Part shown: piece by piece, positions 42,860 through 53,420 of the stretch | How positions within the stretch are numbered: position 1 is the first letter of the stretch | How the letters are laid out: every line of letters starts with the position of its first letter | DNA from: Chitinophaga hostae | GTDB taxonomy: Bacteria > Bacteroidota > Bacteroidia > Chitinophagales > Chitinophagaceae | Length of the DNA stretch: 64,000 bases | Reading direction: 5' to 3' | NCBI RefSeq assembly: GCF_018224885.1 | Contig: NZ_JAGTXB010000013.1 | Span: 124,001 to 188,000 of the forward strand | Program-made: the position numbers and the translations under genes | The notes under the pieces: generated by a model | The model's database searches: none | Told to the model about the DNA's origin: nothing | Seen by the model: the letters and a program-made list of their open reading frames with translations, nothing else

Positions 42860-45800
42860 ATGAAAAAAAATTCAGTTTTACTACAGACACTATGTTTGGT
42901 ACTGGCCGTTTGTATTTCCCCTTGGTGGGCGCAGGCACAAAACAGTCCGCGTATTATCAAAGGTAAAGTGGTGGACGCAGTGTCAGGAGAAGCGCTGATA
43001 GGCGTTTCCATCTATGCCAGCAGCAAAACCATCGGCACCACTACCGCTACAGATAATATTATAGAAAACATCAGCATTGGCGCTATCACCAACGAAAAAG
43101 GAGAGTTTTCCCTAAACCTCCCGGATTCACTGAAGGTGAAACAACTCACAGTGAATTATATGGGATATGAAACGCGGCTGGTAAACATCACCGGCAGTAA
43201 CAACTATCATATTACATTGGCCACTTCGGGTAAAAACCTGAATGAATTTGTATTCACAGGTTACCAGCATATCCGGAAGAACAGGTCCACCGGTGCGGTC
43301 GACAAAATTGCCATGGATAAAATTGACATTGGCGGTGTGATGAGCGTAGAGCAGATGCTGCAGGGGCAATTGTCCGGTGTAGCCGTGACGGCCCTTTCCG
43401 GCGCTCCCGGCCAGGCTGCGAAGATCCGTATCCGTGGTACTGCTTCTTTACAGGGTACCCAGGATCCCTTGTGGGTAATTGACGGTTTACCGGTAGAAGG
43501 AACCAACCTCCCAAAACTCGAAGATGCCAAAGCCATTGATCAGCTGTATACTTCTTCTATTGCCGGCTACAGTCCTGCCGATATTGAAAGTATCACTGTA
43601 CTGAAAGATGCCGCAGCTACCGCTATTTACGGCGCCCGCGCTGCTAATGGCGTTATCGTTATTACTACAAGGTCAGGCAAAAAGAATGAACGCTTATCGG
43701 TGAACTACCGTAACAACTTTACATTTACGCAGCAGCCTAACCTGGATCGACTGAACCTGATGAACAGCGACCAGAAGGTAAACCTGGAACTGGATCTGTT
43801 CACCTCCGACTTTACCTATCTGCCGGACAACGGCGAAGTATATCGTATTCTTCATAAATATGGCGTGACACCGGAAGAGTTGACCAGCAAAGGGTTTGAT
43901 GGCATCAGTGCCGCCGCACGGAATGAAATAAATGCATTGAGAGGAATTAACACCAATTGGAACGACCGGCTGTTCCGCAGTGCTTTCACGCAGGAGCACA
44001 GCGTGAGCATATCCGGAGGCAGTGATAAAGCATCCTATTATTTCAGCGGTGGTTATTACGATGAAAAAGGCGCCACCATTGGTACCGGTGCGCAACGGTA
44101 CAACATTACCTTTAAAACAGATTATGACCTGTCCGACAAATTGAAATTCTCTGCAGGTATTTTCGCAAATCAACGCACACAATCTTCTTTCCTGACCAAC
44201 AGCTCCGGCAACACCAACCCTGTGAAATATTCCAGGCTGGCTAATCCTTATACCCCCGCTACAGATGCAAACGGGAATTATGTATACGACAGGAACATTA
44301 TTGGAGATGAAAGCATACTTGATTTTAACGTGCTCGAGGAACGTGCCAATACCAGCAACAACATCAAAACACAGGCTGTCAATACCAGCTTTAAACTGGA
44401 CTATGAGGTGATTCCTCGTTTGCACATCAGCTCTCAGCTGGGCATACAGTCAGAAAATACTTCTTCTGAGCAGATAGCGCTGGAGAACAGCTACTATATC
44501 AGGCAGCTGGCGGATATCCGCCAACGCTTTGACCCTGCTACCGGCGAAAAAACAACCTATCTGCCCAAAGGTGGTATGATTAATAACGGTGAACAGAGAA
44601 TGCAGCAATATACCCTGAAAACATTAGCGGAATATAGTTTCAGCATCAACAAAAAACATGAGTTCAATGTAATGGGTGGTAATGAGCTAAGACGGATAAA
44701 AGATAGACTCAACACTACCGTAGGCTATGGATATGACCCCAAAACATTGGGCACACTACCGCCAAAATATCTTAGCGAAAGCGAAATAGAAGCGTTGTAT
44801 AAAGACAGGCACCAGTTCATTGAGAATGCATTTGTATCTTTCTTTGGTACCGGCAGCTATACCTATAATAATCGCTATACGGTGGGCGGAAGTATCCGTT
44901 TCGATGGTTCAGACCTGTTTGGAGTGGATCCAAAATATAAATACCTGCCCCTGTGGTCTGTAAGTGGCCTCTGGCGCGTAATGGAAGAACCATTTATGAA
45001 AAATGTACGCTTCCTGGATATGTTGAATGTACGTGCATCCTATGGTTTGCAGGGTAACATCGACAAAAATACCTCACCCTTTGTAGTCGGCAGATACATT
45101 AATGCATCTATTCTGCCGGGTAACACTTCCCGGATGATCCTGGTGGAAGCGCCACCCAATGCGAAACTGAGATGGGAGAAGACCATCAATAAAAATATTG
45201 GTATCGATTTCGCCGTGTTGAAAAACAGGGTGAATGTAACAGTGGATTATTACGACCGTCATGGTAAAGACCTGATCAATGTGCTGGCCCTGCCCCTGGA
45301 AACCGGCTTCCAGACCATGAATGTAAACTGGGCCGAAATGCGCAACAGGGGAGTGGAGGTAAGTATTAACACCCGCAATATCACCCGCAAGGATTTCCGC
45401 TGGTCTACCGACTTCAATTTCTCCTACAACAAGAATACCGTTTTACGGGAAACCCTGCCCGACAACGCTTACTTCCCTTCCAGGGAAGGTAGTTCGGTAG
45501 GAACCATTTGGGGGCTGCCATATGCCGGAATTAACCAGCAGGGTATGATCATGGTGAATTATCAGGGTAAGACAGAAACACTGTCTGAGCTGTTGCAATT
45601 ACAGGACGATTTTGCCGGTGATCCCGACCTGGGAGGATTGTTCCCTTACACCAGTCTTACAAATGCCCAGATGCGCAGCTTATTCAGCAATATGGGCTCC
45701 GGTGATCCGCTGTATACCGGCGGTTTGAATAACAACTTTACCTATAAAAGATTTGACCTGTCAATCGGTTTAATGTTCAATCTGGGTCAGAAGGTAAAGG

Positions 45801-46231
45801 TGGAACCTCCTTATAGCCCCAATCTGTACAACCGCGGCACCAATAGCAGTACAGCTATACTGGATCGCTGGACAGTGGCGAATCCCAATGGCAAATACCC
45901 GGCATTGTTCGGAAATACCGCTGCTACCAACCCGGATCTGAAACTCATGGGACATTGGCTGCAGGATAATATGTACCAGTACAATTCCCTGGGCTTATGG
46001 ATCAGGGACGCCGGTTATGTAAGGGTACGCAATATTACAGTAGGCTACCGTTTGCCGGAAGAAGTAGGCAACAAAATCCGGATGAAAGGATTAAAGATTA
46101 CCGCGGAAGCCAGGAATCCATTCGTGTTTGCAAAAAACTACGAAGGCTACCTGGACCCGGAAACCATGGGAAATATCTACGCACAGCCTATTCCTAAAAC
46201 ATTCACCATCGGCCTTAATGCCTCATTCTAA
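42860..46231 (+). CDS. SusC/RagA TonB-linked outer-membrane transporter (no STN domain)
   Basis: A 1123-residue transporter. After the signal peptide (ending near AQAQ) there is a carboxypeptidase-like domain (IKGKVVDAVSGEALIGVSIY) with an unusual insert (ATDNIIENISIGA). The plug follows (RGTASLQGTQDPLWVIDGLP, VLKDAAATAIYGARAANG), then a barrel ending in LNASF. It lacks STN, so it cannot signal to FecR, unlike the SusC at 48713. It lies 16 nt after the metalloprotease gene and 11 nt before its SusD, in a RagA/RagB-like arrangement that would suit oligopeptide import. Confidence 0.95.
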   Translation: MKKNSVLLQTLCLVLAVCISPWWAQAQNSPRIIKGKVVDAVSGEALIGVSIYASSKTIGTTTATDNIIENISIGAITNEKGEFSLNLPDSLKVKQLTVNYMGYETRLVNITGSNNYHITLATSGKNLNEFVFTGYQHIRKNRSTGAVDKIAMDKIDIGGVMSVEQMLQGQLSGVAVTALSGAPGQAAKIRIRGTASLQGTQDPLWVIDGLPVEGTNLPKLEDAKAIDQLYTSSIAGYSPADIESITVLKDAAATAIYGARAANGVIVITTRSGKKNERLSVNYRNNFTFTQQPNLDRLNLMNSDQKVNLELDLFTSDFTYLPDNGEVYRILHKYGVTPEELTSKGFDGISAAARNEINALRGINTNWNDRLFRSAFTQEHSVSISGGSDKASYYFSGGYYDEKGATIGTGAQRYNITFKTDYDLSDKLKFSAGIFANQRTQSSFLTNSSGNTNPVKYSRLANPYTPATDANGNYVYDRNIIGDESILDFNVLEERANTSNNIKTQAVNTSFKLDYEVIPRLHISSQLGIQSENTSSEQIALENSYYIRQLADIRQRFDPATGEKTTYLPKGGMINNGEQRMQQYTLKTLAEYSFSINKKHEFNVMGGNELRRIKDRLNTTVGYGYDPKTLGTLPPKYLSESEIEALYKDRHQFIENAFVSFFGTGSYTYNNRYTVGGSIRFDGSDLFGVDPKYKYLPLWSVSGLWRVMEEPFMKNVRFLDMLNVRASYGLQGNIDKNTSPFVVGRYINASILPGNTSRMILVEAPPNAKLRWEKTINKNIGIDFAVLKNRVNVTVDYYDRHGKDLINVLALPLETGFQTMNVNWAEMRNRGVEVSINTRNITRKDFRWSTDFNFSYNKNTVLRETLPDNAYFPSREGSSVGTIWGLPYAGINQQGMIMVNYQGKTETLSELLQLQDDFAGDPDLGGLFPYTSLTNAQMRSLFSNMGSGDPLYTGGLNNNFTYKRFDLSIGLMFNLGQKVKVEPPYSPNLYNRGTNSSTAILDRWTVANPNGKYPALFGNTAATNPDLKLMGHWLQDNMYQYNSLGLWIRDAGYVRVRNITVGYRLPEEVGNKIRMKGLKITAEARNPFVFAKNYEGYLDPETMGNIYAQPIPKTFTIGLNASF

Positions 46232-46242
46232 AATACAGCAAC

Positions 46243-47577
46243 ATGCGTAAAATTATATATGCCACCGGCCTGGTATTAACAATGGCAACGATGTCATCCT
46301 GTAAAAAATATCTCGACATTGTACCGGTAGGAAAGGTGGTTCCTACCACTGTGGAGGATTTCACCCAGGAACTGGATATCGCTTATTTAACTACAGACCT
46401 TGATAAAGGACTGGCCGGCTACCGTGGAGATGAAATCACTGTAAACGAAACCCGCAGCAGGGATGTAGACCTGATCCTCAATAACTTCCTGTGGGATGAA
46501 AATGGTCCTGCCAAATCACTCACTTATGGATGGAGGAATAAGTACCAGCAACTTTTTTATGCCAATCATATTATTGAAGCAGCACCCGCTGCCACAGGAG
46601 GCAGCAGTGCCCAAAAGGCCCAGTTGCTGGGAGAAGCTTATCTGATGCGCGCCTATGTGCATTTCAACCTGGTAAATCTCTATGGCAATGCCTACAACGA
46701 AGCTACCGCCGCCACCGATAAGGCAGTGCCGGTAATTACGGAAGTGGATATGGAAAAGGTAGCCCGCAGAAATACGGTGAAAGAAGTATACACCCAGGTA
46801 CTGGCCGACCTGGAACAGGGATTATCACTGGTAAACGTGGATGCTTTTGAAACTGCACAATCCTATAAATTCAGCAAGACTGCCGGTATGGCTATGGCTG
46901 CACGTATTTATTTATATACGCATCAGTGGGAAAAAGCATTAAATGCCGCCAAGGCCGTGCTGGAAAAAAAGAATACGCTGGCAGACTTCAACACAAGCAA
47001 TACCTTGCCCACCCTGTATAACTCTATTGAGACCATACAGGCCTTTGAGCAGAATTTTAATGCGGTGCTGGTGCAAACCGCTTATGTGTCCGACAAACTC
47101 TTTTCTATGTACAATACCACGGGCGATTTACGCCTGAAAATATTTTACGGAAAAGACAGCAAAGGTAAAAATACGGTCGCCAAAACCAACTTTGGCAACA
47201 ACTACCGGCAGTCTTTCCGCGTGGCGGAAATGTACCTCATCGCCGCAGAAGCCGCCGCACAGCTGAACCAGCCCGAGGTAGCCCGTAACTACATCGACCA
47301 GCTAACACAACGCCGCCATACGCCGGCATTCCATGCCACAGAGCAAATCCGCCTGGCTACGCTGTCCGGCAAAGACCTGCTGCAGGAAATATATGATGAG
47401 AGATTCCGTGAGCTGTCTTTCGAAGGCCACCGCTGGTTTGATTTACGCAGAACTTCACAGCCGGAGATCGTTCATACGCTGAAAGGGAAAAGCGTTACCC
47501 TGAAGGCCAACGATCCCCGCTACACCATACGGATTCCTATGGATGCCGTTGCGAACAACCCGTTGTTAAACGAATAA
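46243..47577 (+). CDS. SusD/RagB-type surface lipoprotein
   Basis: A 444-residue lipoprotein with the lipobox MSSC (C20) in ATMSSCKKYLDIVPVGK. It has the SusD start (VPTTVEDFTQELDIAYL), the tetratricopeptide-like middle and the C-terminal block YDERFRELSFEGHRWFDLRR. It is the substrate-binding lid of the SusC at 42860. A terminator follows, so this is the last gene of the protease-SusC-SusD operon. Confidence 0.94.
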   Translation: MRKIIYATGLVLTMATMSSCKKYLDIVPVGKVVPTTVEDFTQELDIAYLTTDLDKGLAGYRGDEITVNETRSRDVDLILNNFLWDENGPAKSLTYGWRNKYQQLFYANHIIEAAPAATGGSSAQKAQLLGEAYLMRAYVHFNLVNLYGNAYNEATAATDKAVPVITEVDMEKVARRNTVKEVYTQVLADLEQGLSLVNVDAFETAQSYKFSKTAGMAMAARIYLYTHQWEKALNAAKAVLEKKNTLADFNTSNTLPTLYNSIETIQAFEQNFNAVLVQTAYVSDKLFSMYNTTGDLRLKIFYGKDSKGKNTVAKTNFGNNYRQSFRVAEMYLIAAEAAAQLNQPEVARNYIDQLTQRRHTPAFHATEQIRLATLSGKDLLQEIYDERFRELSFEGHRWFDLRRTSQPEIVHTLKGKSVTLKANDPRYTIRIPMDAVANNPLLNE

Positions 47578-47597
47578 GGTTTTTTCGCATCCTGTTT

Positions 47598-47639
47598 TAA
47601 GAGGCGAGCCAGCTTTAGCTGGTTCGCCTCTTATTTTTT
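47598..47639 (+). terminator. Terminator after the first SusD of the cluster
   Basis: 17-nt arms (47598-47614 and 47617-47633), one G-U pair, and a T-run to 47639. It splits the region into a protease-SusC-SusD unit and a FecR-SusC-SusD-thioredoxin unit. Confidence 0.9.
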
Positions 47640-47711
47640 GCCTGAAATTTTTTTTTATAACCACTGGTACGATCGGGTTAGCTCCCTGTACTTATCCGTC
47701 AACCAACCACT

Positions 47712-48674
47712 ATGCTCAATCACCGGTATATCCGTTTTTTGCTGCAAAAGCAGCTACAGGAAGGCCTCAGCGAGGAAGAGGAAATGTTTTTACAGCAATG
47801 GTACCAAAGCATGGATACCATGCCGGCAGAAATGCCGCCGGCGCAACAACGGGCTGCCATGAAAGAAGAAGGCTGGCAACAACTGGCGGCAATATACCAG
47901 CAACCCGCACCGGTAAAGCATATCCGCCGCTGGCAACGAGCAGTATGGCCCGCCGCTGCCGCGGTACTGCTGTTGATCGGCCTGAAATTCTTCTGGCCTA
48001 AACCGGTAGTCCCGAAGCCTGCTGCCTGGGTGTCGCTGGCATGCCCCGTGGGGCAACGCCTGAAAATGGTGCTGCCGGATGGCTCCGCAGTATGGCTCAA
48101 TAGCGGATCCAGTGTGCAATACAACCCCGACTTTGTGCATCACCGCGAATTCAGGGTCCGCGATGGAGAAGTATTTTTTGATGTAGCCAAAGATGCTGCC
48201 CACCCCTTTATAGTAAATACAAAGAACCTGGCCATAAAAGTATTAGGTACTTCGTTTAACGTAGCCGCCTACACGAAACTGACCCGCGAAAAAGTAACCG
48301 TAACCACCGGTAACGTACAGGTGCTCGATCAGCAACAATGTAACATAATACTGGGCGCAGGCCAGGAAATAGTATACAATAGCGGCAAAACCACTTTCTC
48401 CACACAAATGGTGGATGCTGCACAGTCCAACAGCTGGCGTAACGGCGACATATACCTCACGAACGTAACCCTGGAAGAACTGGCCCTGAAACTGGAGAAT
48501 ATCTATGGCTACGAAATCATATTCACCAATAGTAAAATGAAACAGTGTATCAACAGCCTTCATTTTAACGAAAAAGAACCTGTCACCAAGGTACTTGACC
48601 TGTTAAAACTGATCGATAAGATTACCTATACCATTCAAAACCGAAAAATTACTATCAGCGGCCAGCCTTGCTGA
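47712..48674 (+). CDS. FecR-family anti-sigma factor
   Basis: A 320-residue regulator. The cytoplasmic N-terminal part ends at a membrane segment (AVWPAAAAVLLLIGLKFFW, about residues 78-96). The FecR domain follows (SLACPVGQRLKMVLPDGSAV, then WLNSGSSVQYN and VKVLGTSF-like IKVLGTSFNVAAY) and then DUF4974 (VTKVLDLLKLIDKITYTIQN). It is directly upstream of an STN-type SusC (38 nt), its expected signalling partner. No sigma gene adjoins; the one at 39030 is the nearest candidate. Confidence 0.92.
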   Translation: MLNHRYIRFLLQKQLQEGLSEEEEMFLQQWYQSMDTMPAEMPPAQQRAAMKEEGWQQLAAIYQQPAPVKHIRRWQRAVWPAAAAVLLLIGLKFFWPKPVVPKPAAWVSLACPVGQRLKMVLPDGSAVWLNSGSSVQYNPDFVHHREFRVRDGEVFFDVAKDAAHPFIVNTKNLAIKVLGTSFNVAAYTKLTREKVTVTTGNVQVLDQQQCNIILGAGQEIVYNSGKTTFSTQMVDAAQSNSWRNGDIYLTNVTLEELALKLENIYGYEIIFTNSKMKQCINSLHFNEKEPVTKVLDLLKLIDKITYTIQNRKITISGQPC

Positions 48675-48712
48675 TAACGGCGACTTAATATTCATATCAA
48701 ATACCATCTATT

Positions 48713-51700
48713 ATGAACAATGGATTTCTACCAACCAACATCTACCGGCAAAAATGGGTGAAAATAATGCTGCTCTGCGGACTGCTATGTTCGGCCGCCC
48801 AGCTGCAAACATATGCCCAGTCATATTTGCAGAAACAAACCACCATTAATTTCAGCTACGAAACAATTGCTTCCTGCCTGAAAAAGCTGCAGATAAAAAG
48901 CGCTGTCAATATCTCTTATAATGAAAGTGATGTAAAAAAATATTCTGTCAACACACTCACCTTCACAGACGCAGGCATCACCACCATCCTGGACCAGCTG
49001 CTGAAAAATACCGACCTGCAATACCGTACCATGAATGATGGTATTGTTATTTTCCTGAAAGCCGACGTCGCCGCCAACGCCGCCATGCGAACCATTTCCG
49101 GAACGGTGAACAATGCAAAGGAAAAAGTACCGGTGCCCGGCGCGTCCATATTGGTAAAGGGTACCACCCGCGGTGCTGCTACCAACGAAAATGGTGAGTT
49201 TACCATCAAAGTACCCGCTGATAAAAATATCCTCGTAGTGTCTGCTGTCGGCATGCTGTCACGCGAGCTGGTGATCACTGGTGAAACAATGGACGTGCAG
49301 TTGTCTGAAGACGCCAGAACGCTGGGAAGCATAGTGGTAGTGGGGTATGGGCAGGTGAATAAAAAAGACCTCACCGGTTCCGTATCCTCCATAAAAACAG
49401 ACGACCTGAAAAAAATGAACAGCACCTCCTTCGATGCTGCCCTGGCAGGGCGTACAGCCGGTGTGAACGCGGTGAAAGCTACCGGCGCTCCCGGTGCTGT
49501 AGCATCTATCCGTATCCGTGGTGGTACCTCCGTTTATGGTAACAACGAACCCCTCTACGTTATTGATGGCGTACCTGTGGAAATAGGCAACGGGCAGGGA
49601 AACGCACAATACGCAAATGATGTTTACAGGCAAATATCTCCGCTGGCCAGCATCAACCCTGAAGATATTGAAAGCATGGACATCCTGAAAGATGCCTCTG
49701 CCGCCGCTATCTACGGCTCCCGCGCGGCTAACGGGGTGGTAATCATCACTACCAAAAGAGGCCGCTCCGGCCCCAAGGCAGATATCTCTGTTGGTTACAC
49801 CGCATCAGCGGAGAATTTCGCTAAAAAATATACCATGCTCAATGGGCCGGAATTCCTGCAGGTAATGCAAACAGCATACAAGAACGCCGGCAAGCCAACG
49901 CCAAAGGATTCTGTGCTGTATCCCGGCGCCAGCACTGATTGGCAGCACCTGCTTACCCGCACGGCAATGACCAACAACGTATACCTGAATATCAACGGCG
50001 GCTCCAATAACGGTAACACCCTGTACTCCGTTTCCGGTAGTGTTACCGACCAGGCAGGTGTTATCAGGAACAGCGGCTTTAAACGCTATAACCTGAGAAG
50101 CCGGCTGGAAACCACGCTGTTCGACCGTTTACGCCTCGGTACCAACATGAACTATTCCATCATGGAAACTACTTCCGGCAATACTTACTATAACGTAGTC
50201 CGTTATCGTCCGGATATTCCGGCGTATGACAGCCTGGGAAGATATGGTACTACTCCCGACAGCTCACAGGCCAACCCGGTGGCACAGCTAAGCCGTACCA
50301 ACCGCGAGCGGAGCCAGAACATGATGATGTCATTTTTTGCAGAAGTGGAAGTATTGAAAGGATTAAGATGGCGGTCTGACCTCTCTTACAATATTATAAA
50401 GGGAGACATGTTAAACTATACCCCTTCCTCTGATGTATTCGAAATACGGAACAGCCGTACAGGCTCCAGGGAAGATTATACCAACAACAGCAGCTCCCGC
50501 ATTTTTGATAATACCCTGTCTTACCTGAAAAGCGTCGGCAGCCATAATCTGAATGCCGTAGCGGGGATGTCGTTCCAGCAAAGCAAGAGCGATTTCACCA
50601 ATATCAAGTCCAATAACTTTTCAGACGATGAGTCGCTGAATCACCTCGGTGGCGCCAGCATTCTCAATACCTGGTCCAGTGGTGGCACCATCAGCGGGTT
50701 ACAATCCTATTTCCTCCGCGCCAACTATAATTTCGCCGGTAAATATTATTTCACCTTTACAGGCCGCGCGGATGAATCAACTAAATTTTCACCTGGCAAC
50801 CGCTGGGCATTCTTCCCGTCTGCAGCACTGGCCTATCGCTTGTCAGAAGCCGGATTTATGAAACCCGTTTCCTGGCTGGAAGATCTTAAGCTGCGTGTAT
50901 CATTGGGAAAAACCGGCAGCGCCAATTTTTCTGACTTCCAGTACACGACCTTGTTCACCTCGGGTAGCTTTTATGCCCGGAAAAATGGCATGATCGTTAA
51001 TGATGTACCCAACCCCGATATCCGCTGGGAATCTACCAATCAGCTCGATGCCGCGATGGATTTTTCCATGTTTAAAAGCAAATTGAGAGGTACGATCGGC
51101 TATTTCAGGAAGTTTACCCGCGATATGATCCTGTACCGCAGTATCACCATGGAAACCGGTGCACGCCAGCAGTATTACAACGTAGGCGATTTCTCTAACC
51201 GTGGCTGGGAAGTACAGGTAGGAAGTGATGTGATCCGTCGCAAAAACTTCAACTATATCACCGATGTAAATATTACCCGTATCCGCAGCCGTGTGGAAAA
51301 ACTCAATGGTGGTTTTGACCTGAACGGTGTATTGGTGGAAGGACAAAGCATGGGTTACTTCGAAGGATACAAAACAGCCGGTATTTTCCAGTCTCAGCAG
51401 GAAATTGACGACCTCAATAAAACAGCACCGGAAGGCTTTTACCAGTCGGCTAAAACCGCTCCCGGCGATCTTAAATTTGTGGATGTAAATGGCGACGGAC
51501 GCATCACTGATGCCGACCGTGGTATCATCGGTAAATCAGAGCCTGATTTTTATGGCGGCTGGAACAATATCGTCAGGATTGGTAAATGGGAAATCACCGC
51601 ATTCTTCAATTTCAGCATCGGTAATTCCCTGTATAATAACGGACGTAAATCTGTTATGCTGTTTACCAGCAATACTGCCAACTATGCGCGCGACATACTA

Positions 51701-52048
51701 ACCAACTCCTGGTCTGCTTCCAACAAGGGCGCCGGTTTGCCCCGCCTCGTGAACGGCGATCCTAATGAAAATGGACGTGATTCAGATTTCTTCATCGAAA
51801 AAGCAGGGTTCTTTAAACTTAAAAATTTACAGATCGCTTACCTCTTTAATACCCCGGCATTGAATCGTGTGCGCATTAGCAATATCCGTGTATTCGTGAC
51901 CGGTGGTAACCTGCTCACGTTTACACCGTATAAAGGACTGGACCCGGAAGTGAACACTGCTCCCGCCAGCAATTTCACGCAGGGGTATGATTCTAATATC
52001 TATCCGCTGACCCGCTCATTTACCGCAGGTATTAACGTTAATCTGTAA
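48713..52048 (+). CDS. SusC/RagA TonB-linked outer-membrane transporter with STN domain
   Basis: A 1111-residue transporter. An STN domain is present at about residues 40-110 (FSYETIASCLKKLQIKSAVN). The carboxypeptidase-like domain (PGASILVKGTTRGAATNENG) follows, then VVVGYGQVNKKDLTGSV at the plug start, YVIDGVPVEIGNGQG, and DILKDASAAAIYGSRAANG. The barrel ends at INVNL. The STN domain indicates control through FecR (47712). SusD (52060) follows after 11 nt. Its ligand is unknown; the downstream thioredoxin-like gene is the only accessory gene. Confidence 0.95.
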   Translation: MNNGFLPTNIYRQKWVKIMLLCGLLCSAAQLQTYAQSYLQKQTTINFSYETIASCLKKLQIKSAVNISYNESDVKKYSVNTLTFTDAGITTILDQLLKNTDLQYRTMNDGIVIFLKADVAANAAMRTISGTVNNAKEKVPVPGASILVKGTTRGAATNENGEFTIKVPADKNILVVSAVGMLSRELVITGETMDVQLSEDARTLGSIVVVGYGQVNKKDLTGSVSSIKTDDLKKMNSTSFDAALAGRTAGVNAVKATGAPGAVASIRIRGGTSVYGNNEPLYVIDGVPVEIGNGQGNAQYANDVYRQISPLASINPEDIESMDILKDASAAAIYGSRAANGVVIITTKRGRSGPKADISVGYTASAENFAKKYTMLNGPEFLQVMQTAYKNAGKPTPKDSVLYPGASTDWQHLLTRTAMTNNVYLNINGGSNNGNTLYSVSGSVTDQAGVIRNSGFKRYNLRSRLETTLFDRLRLGTNMNYSIMETTSGNTYYNVVRYRPDIPAYDSLGRYGTTPDSSQANPVAQLSRTNRERSQNMMMSFFAEVEVLKGLRWRSDLSYNIIKGDMLNYTPSSDVFEIRNSRTGSREDYTNNSSSRIFDNTLSYLKSVGSHNLNAVAGMSFQQSKSDFTNIKSNNFSDDESLNHLGGASILNTWSSGGTISGLQSYFLRANYNFAGKYYFTFTGRADESTKFSPGNRWAFFPSAALAYRLSEAGFMKPVSWLEDLKLRVSLGKTGSANFSDFQYTTLFTSGSFYARKNGMIVNDVPNPDIRWESTNQLDAAMDFSMFKSKLRGTIGYFRKFTRDMILYRSITMETGARQQYYNVGDFSNRGWEVQVGSDVIRRKNFNYITDVNITRIRSRVEKLNGGFDLNGVLVEGQSMGYFEGYKTAGIFQSQQEIDDLNKTAPEGFYQSAKTAPGDLKFVDVNGDGRITDADRGIIGKSEPDFYGGWNNIVRIGKWEITAFFNFSIGNSLYNNGRKSVMLFTSNTANYARDILTNSWSASNKGAGLPRLVNGDPNENGRDSDFFIEKAGFFKLKNLQIAYLFNTPALNRVRISNIRVFVTGGNLLTFTPYKGLDPEVNTAPASNFTQGYDSNIYPLTRSFTAGINVNL

Positions 52049-52059
52049 ACGAAAAGATC

Positions 52060-53418
52060 ATGAAACATTATATTATAGCTACTATTGTCACCTCTTTTTT
52101 ATTTGCTTCCTGTAAGCTGGTAAATGTTACCGACGTATCGCCGGTGAACCAGCTGGAAGATGCCAACGCCATCACCTCTGTAGAAAAAGCACAAAGCGCC
52201 TTGTATGGCGCCTACGGTATCCTGAATGGCAACACGCTCGCATTTAACTATTATATGCCTGCCGCCGCCTGCCTCATGGGATTAACCATGGATCCCGTAC
52301 AGGACGGTTTTGGTTATGCCGATAATAACCCGGCCACCAGCCATTACTGGCTGGAAAACATGTATTCCGGCGGCTATAAAATGATCAATATGAGCAATCA
52401 TATTATCAGCAAAACATCCGTTCTGAGCGGTGATGATCCCCGTAAGAAAAGAATCATCGGCGAAGCCAAATATCTGCGCGCCATGAGCTATTTCTACCTG
52501 CTGCGTTTATTCGGGGAGTTTTATGATACCACCTCTAATTATGGAATGGTACTGCGACTCGATCCGGTAAAGGATGCGGAAGTATTTCCCCGCTCTGGTG
52601 TGAGGGCTACCTATGACGTGATCAACAAAGACCTGGATGAAGCCATCCTGGAAACAAATGATTTTACCAGCACCTTTTATGCATCAAAAATTGCTGCGAG
52701 AGCATTGAAATCAAAAGTGTTACTCTATCAGCAAAGGTATGCGGAAGCCGCTGCCATGGCTAAACAGGTAGCAACGAGCGGTCAGCGTAACCTGGAAGAT
52801 ACTTTTAAAACCATCTTCTCTAAAAAAATAAGAGATACCAGGGAAGTAATTTTCCAGACACCTTTTGATGCCGGTACCAATATCAACAACAAGTGCTATG
52901 CGTTCAATGCCTGGTTCGCTCCCTCTGGCTACTACATGAACTTTATGAAAGGTGATGCGCGCGAATCAATGGCCATCAGGGTAACTGGAACGCGCATACG
53001 AAATGGTAAATTTATCGCAGGTCAGGTGGATGGCGCGCCTTCTAACTCCGATACCGAATATTTTATCCGTCTCGCTGAAATTTACCTGGTACAGGCGGAA
53101 GCCATTGTAAGAAGCGGCGGCTCGCTGGCAGAAGCCAGGGAAGCGTTGAATATAGTAAGAAAACGTGCGCTGATGCCGGATATCACCATCGACGATAAAG
53201 CCGGTTTGCTGAACGCCATCCGGGAAGAGAAGATCCGCGAACTCGGTGCAGAAAGCGGGGAAGAGTGGTACGACCTGGTAAGATATGCCAGCAAAGGAGA
53301 GCTGGATATAAAAACATTTAAACCGGATTTTATGGGCAGGCAACGGTATATTTTGCCGATCCCGTTAAAATCAATACAGGCCTCCGGTAAAATAGTAGAA
53401 CAGAATCCTGGATATTAA
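52060..53418 (+). CDS. SusD/RagB-type surface lipoprotein
   Basis: A 452-residue lipoprotein with lipobox FASC (C18). The SusD signatures are EKAQSALYGAYGILNGNTLA, the IIGEAKYLRAMSYFYLLRLF segment and the C-terminal ELGAESGEEWYDLVRYASKG with RQRYILPIPLKSIQAS. It pairs with the SusC 11 nt upstream and is followed after 2 nt by the thioredoxin-like gene. Confidence 0.94.
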   Translation: MKHYIIATIVTSFLFASCKLVNVTDVSPVNQLEDANAITSVEKAQSALYGAYGILNGNTLAFNYYMPAAACLMGLTMDPVQDGFGYADNNPATSHYWLENMYSGGYKMINMSNHIISKTSVLSGDDPRKKRIIGEAKYLRAMSYFYLLRLFGEFYDTTSNYGMVLRLDPVKDAEVFPRSGVRATYDVINKDLDEAILETNDFTSTFYASKIAARALKSKVLLYQQRYAEAAAMAKQVATSGQRNLEDTFKTIFSKKIRDTREVIFQTPFDAGTNINNKCYAFNAWFAPSGYYMNFMKGDARESMAIRVTGTRIRNGKFIAGQVDGAPSNSDTEYFIRLAEIYLVQAEAIVRSGGSLAEAREALNIVRKRALMPDITIDDKAGLLNAIREEKIRELGAESGEEWYDLVRYASKGELDIKTFKPDFMGRQRYILPIPLKSIQASGKIVEQNPGY

Positions 53419-53420
53419 TA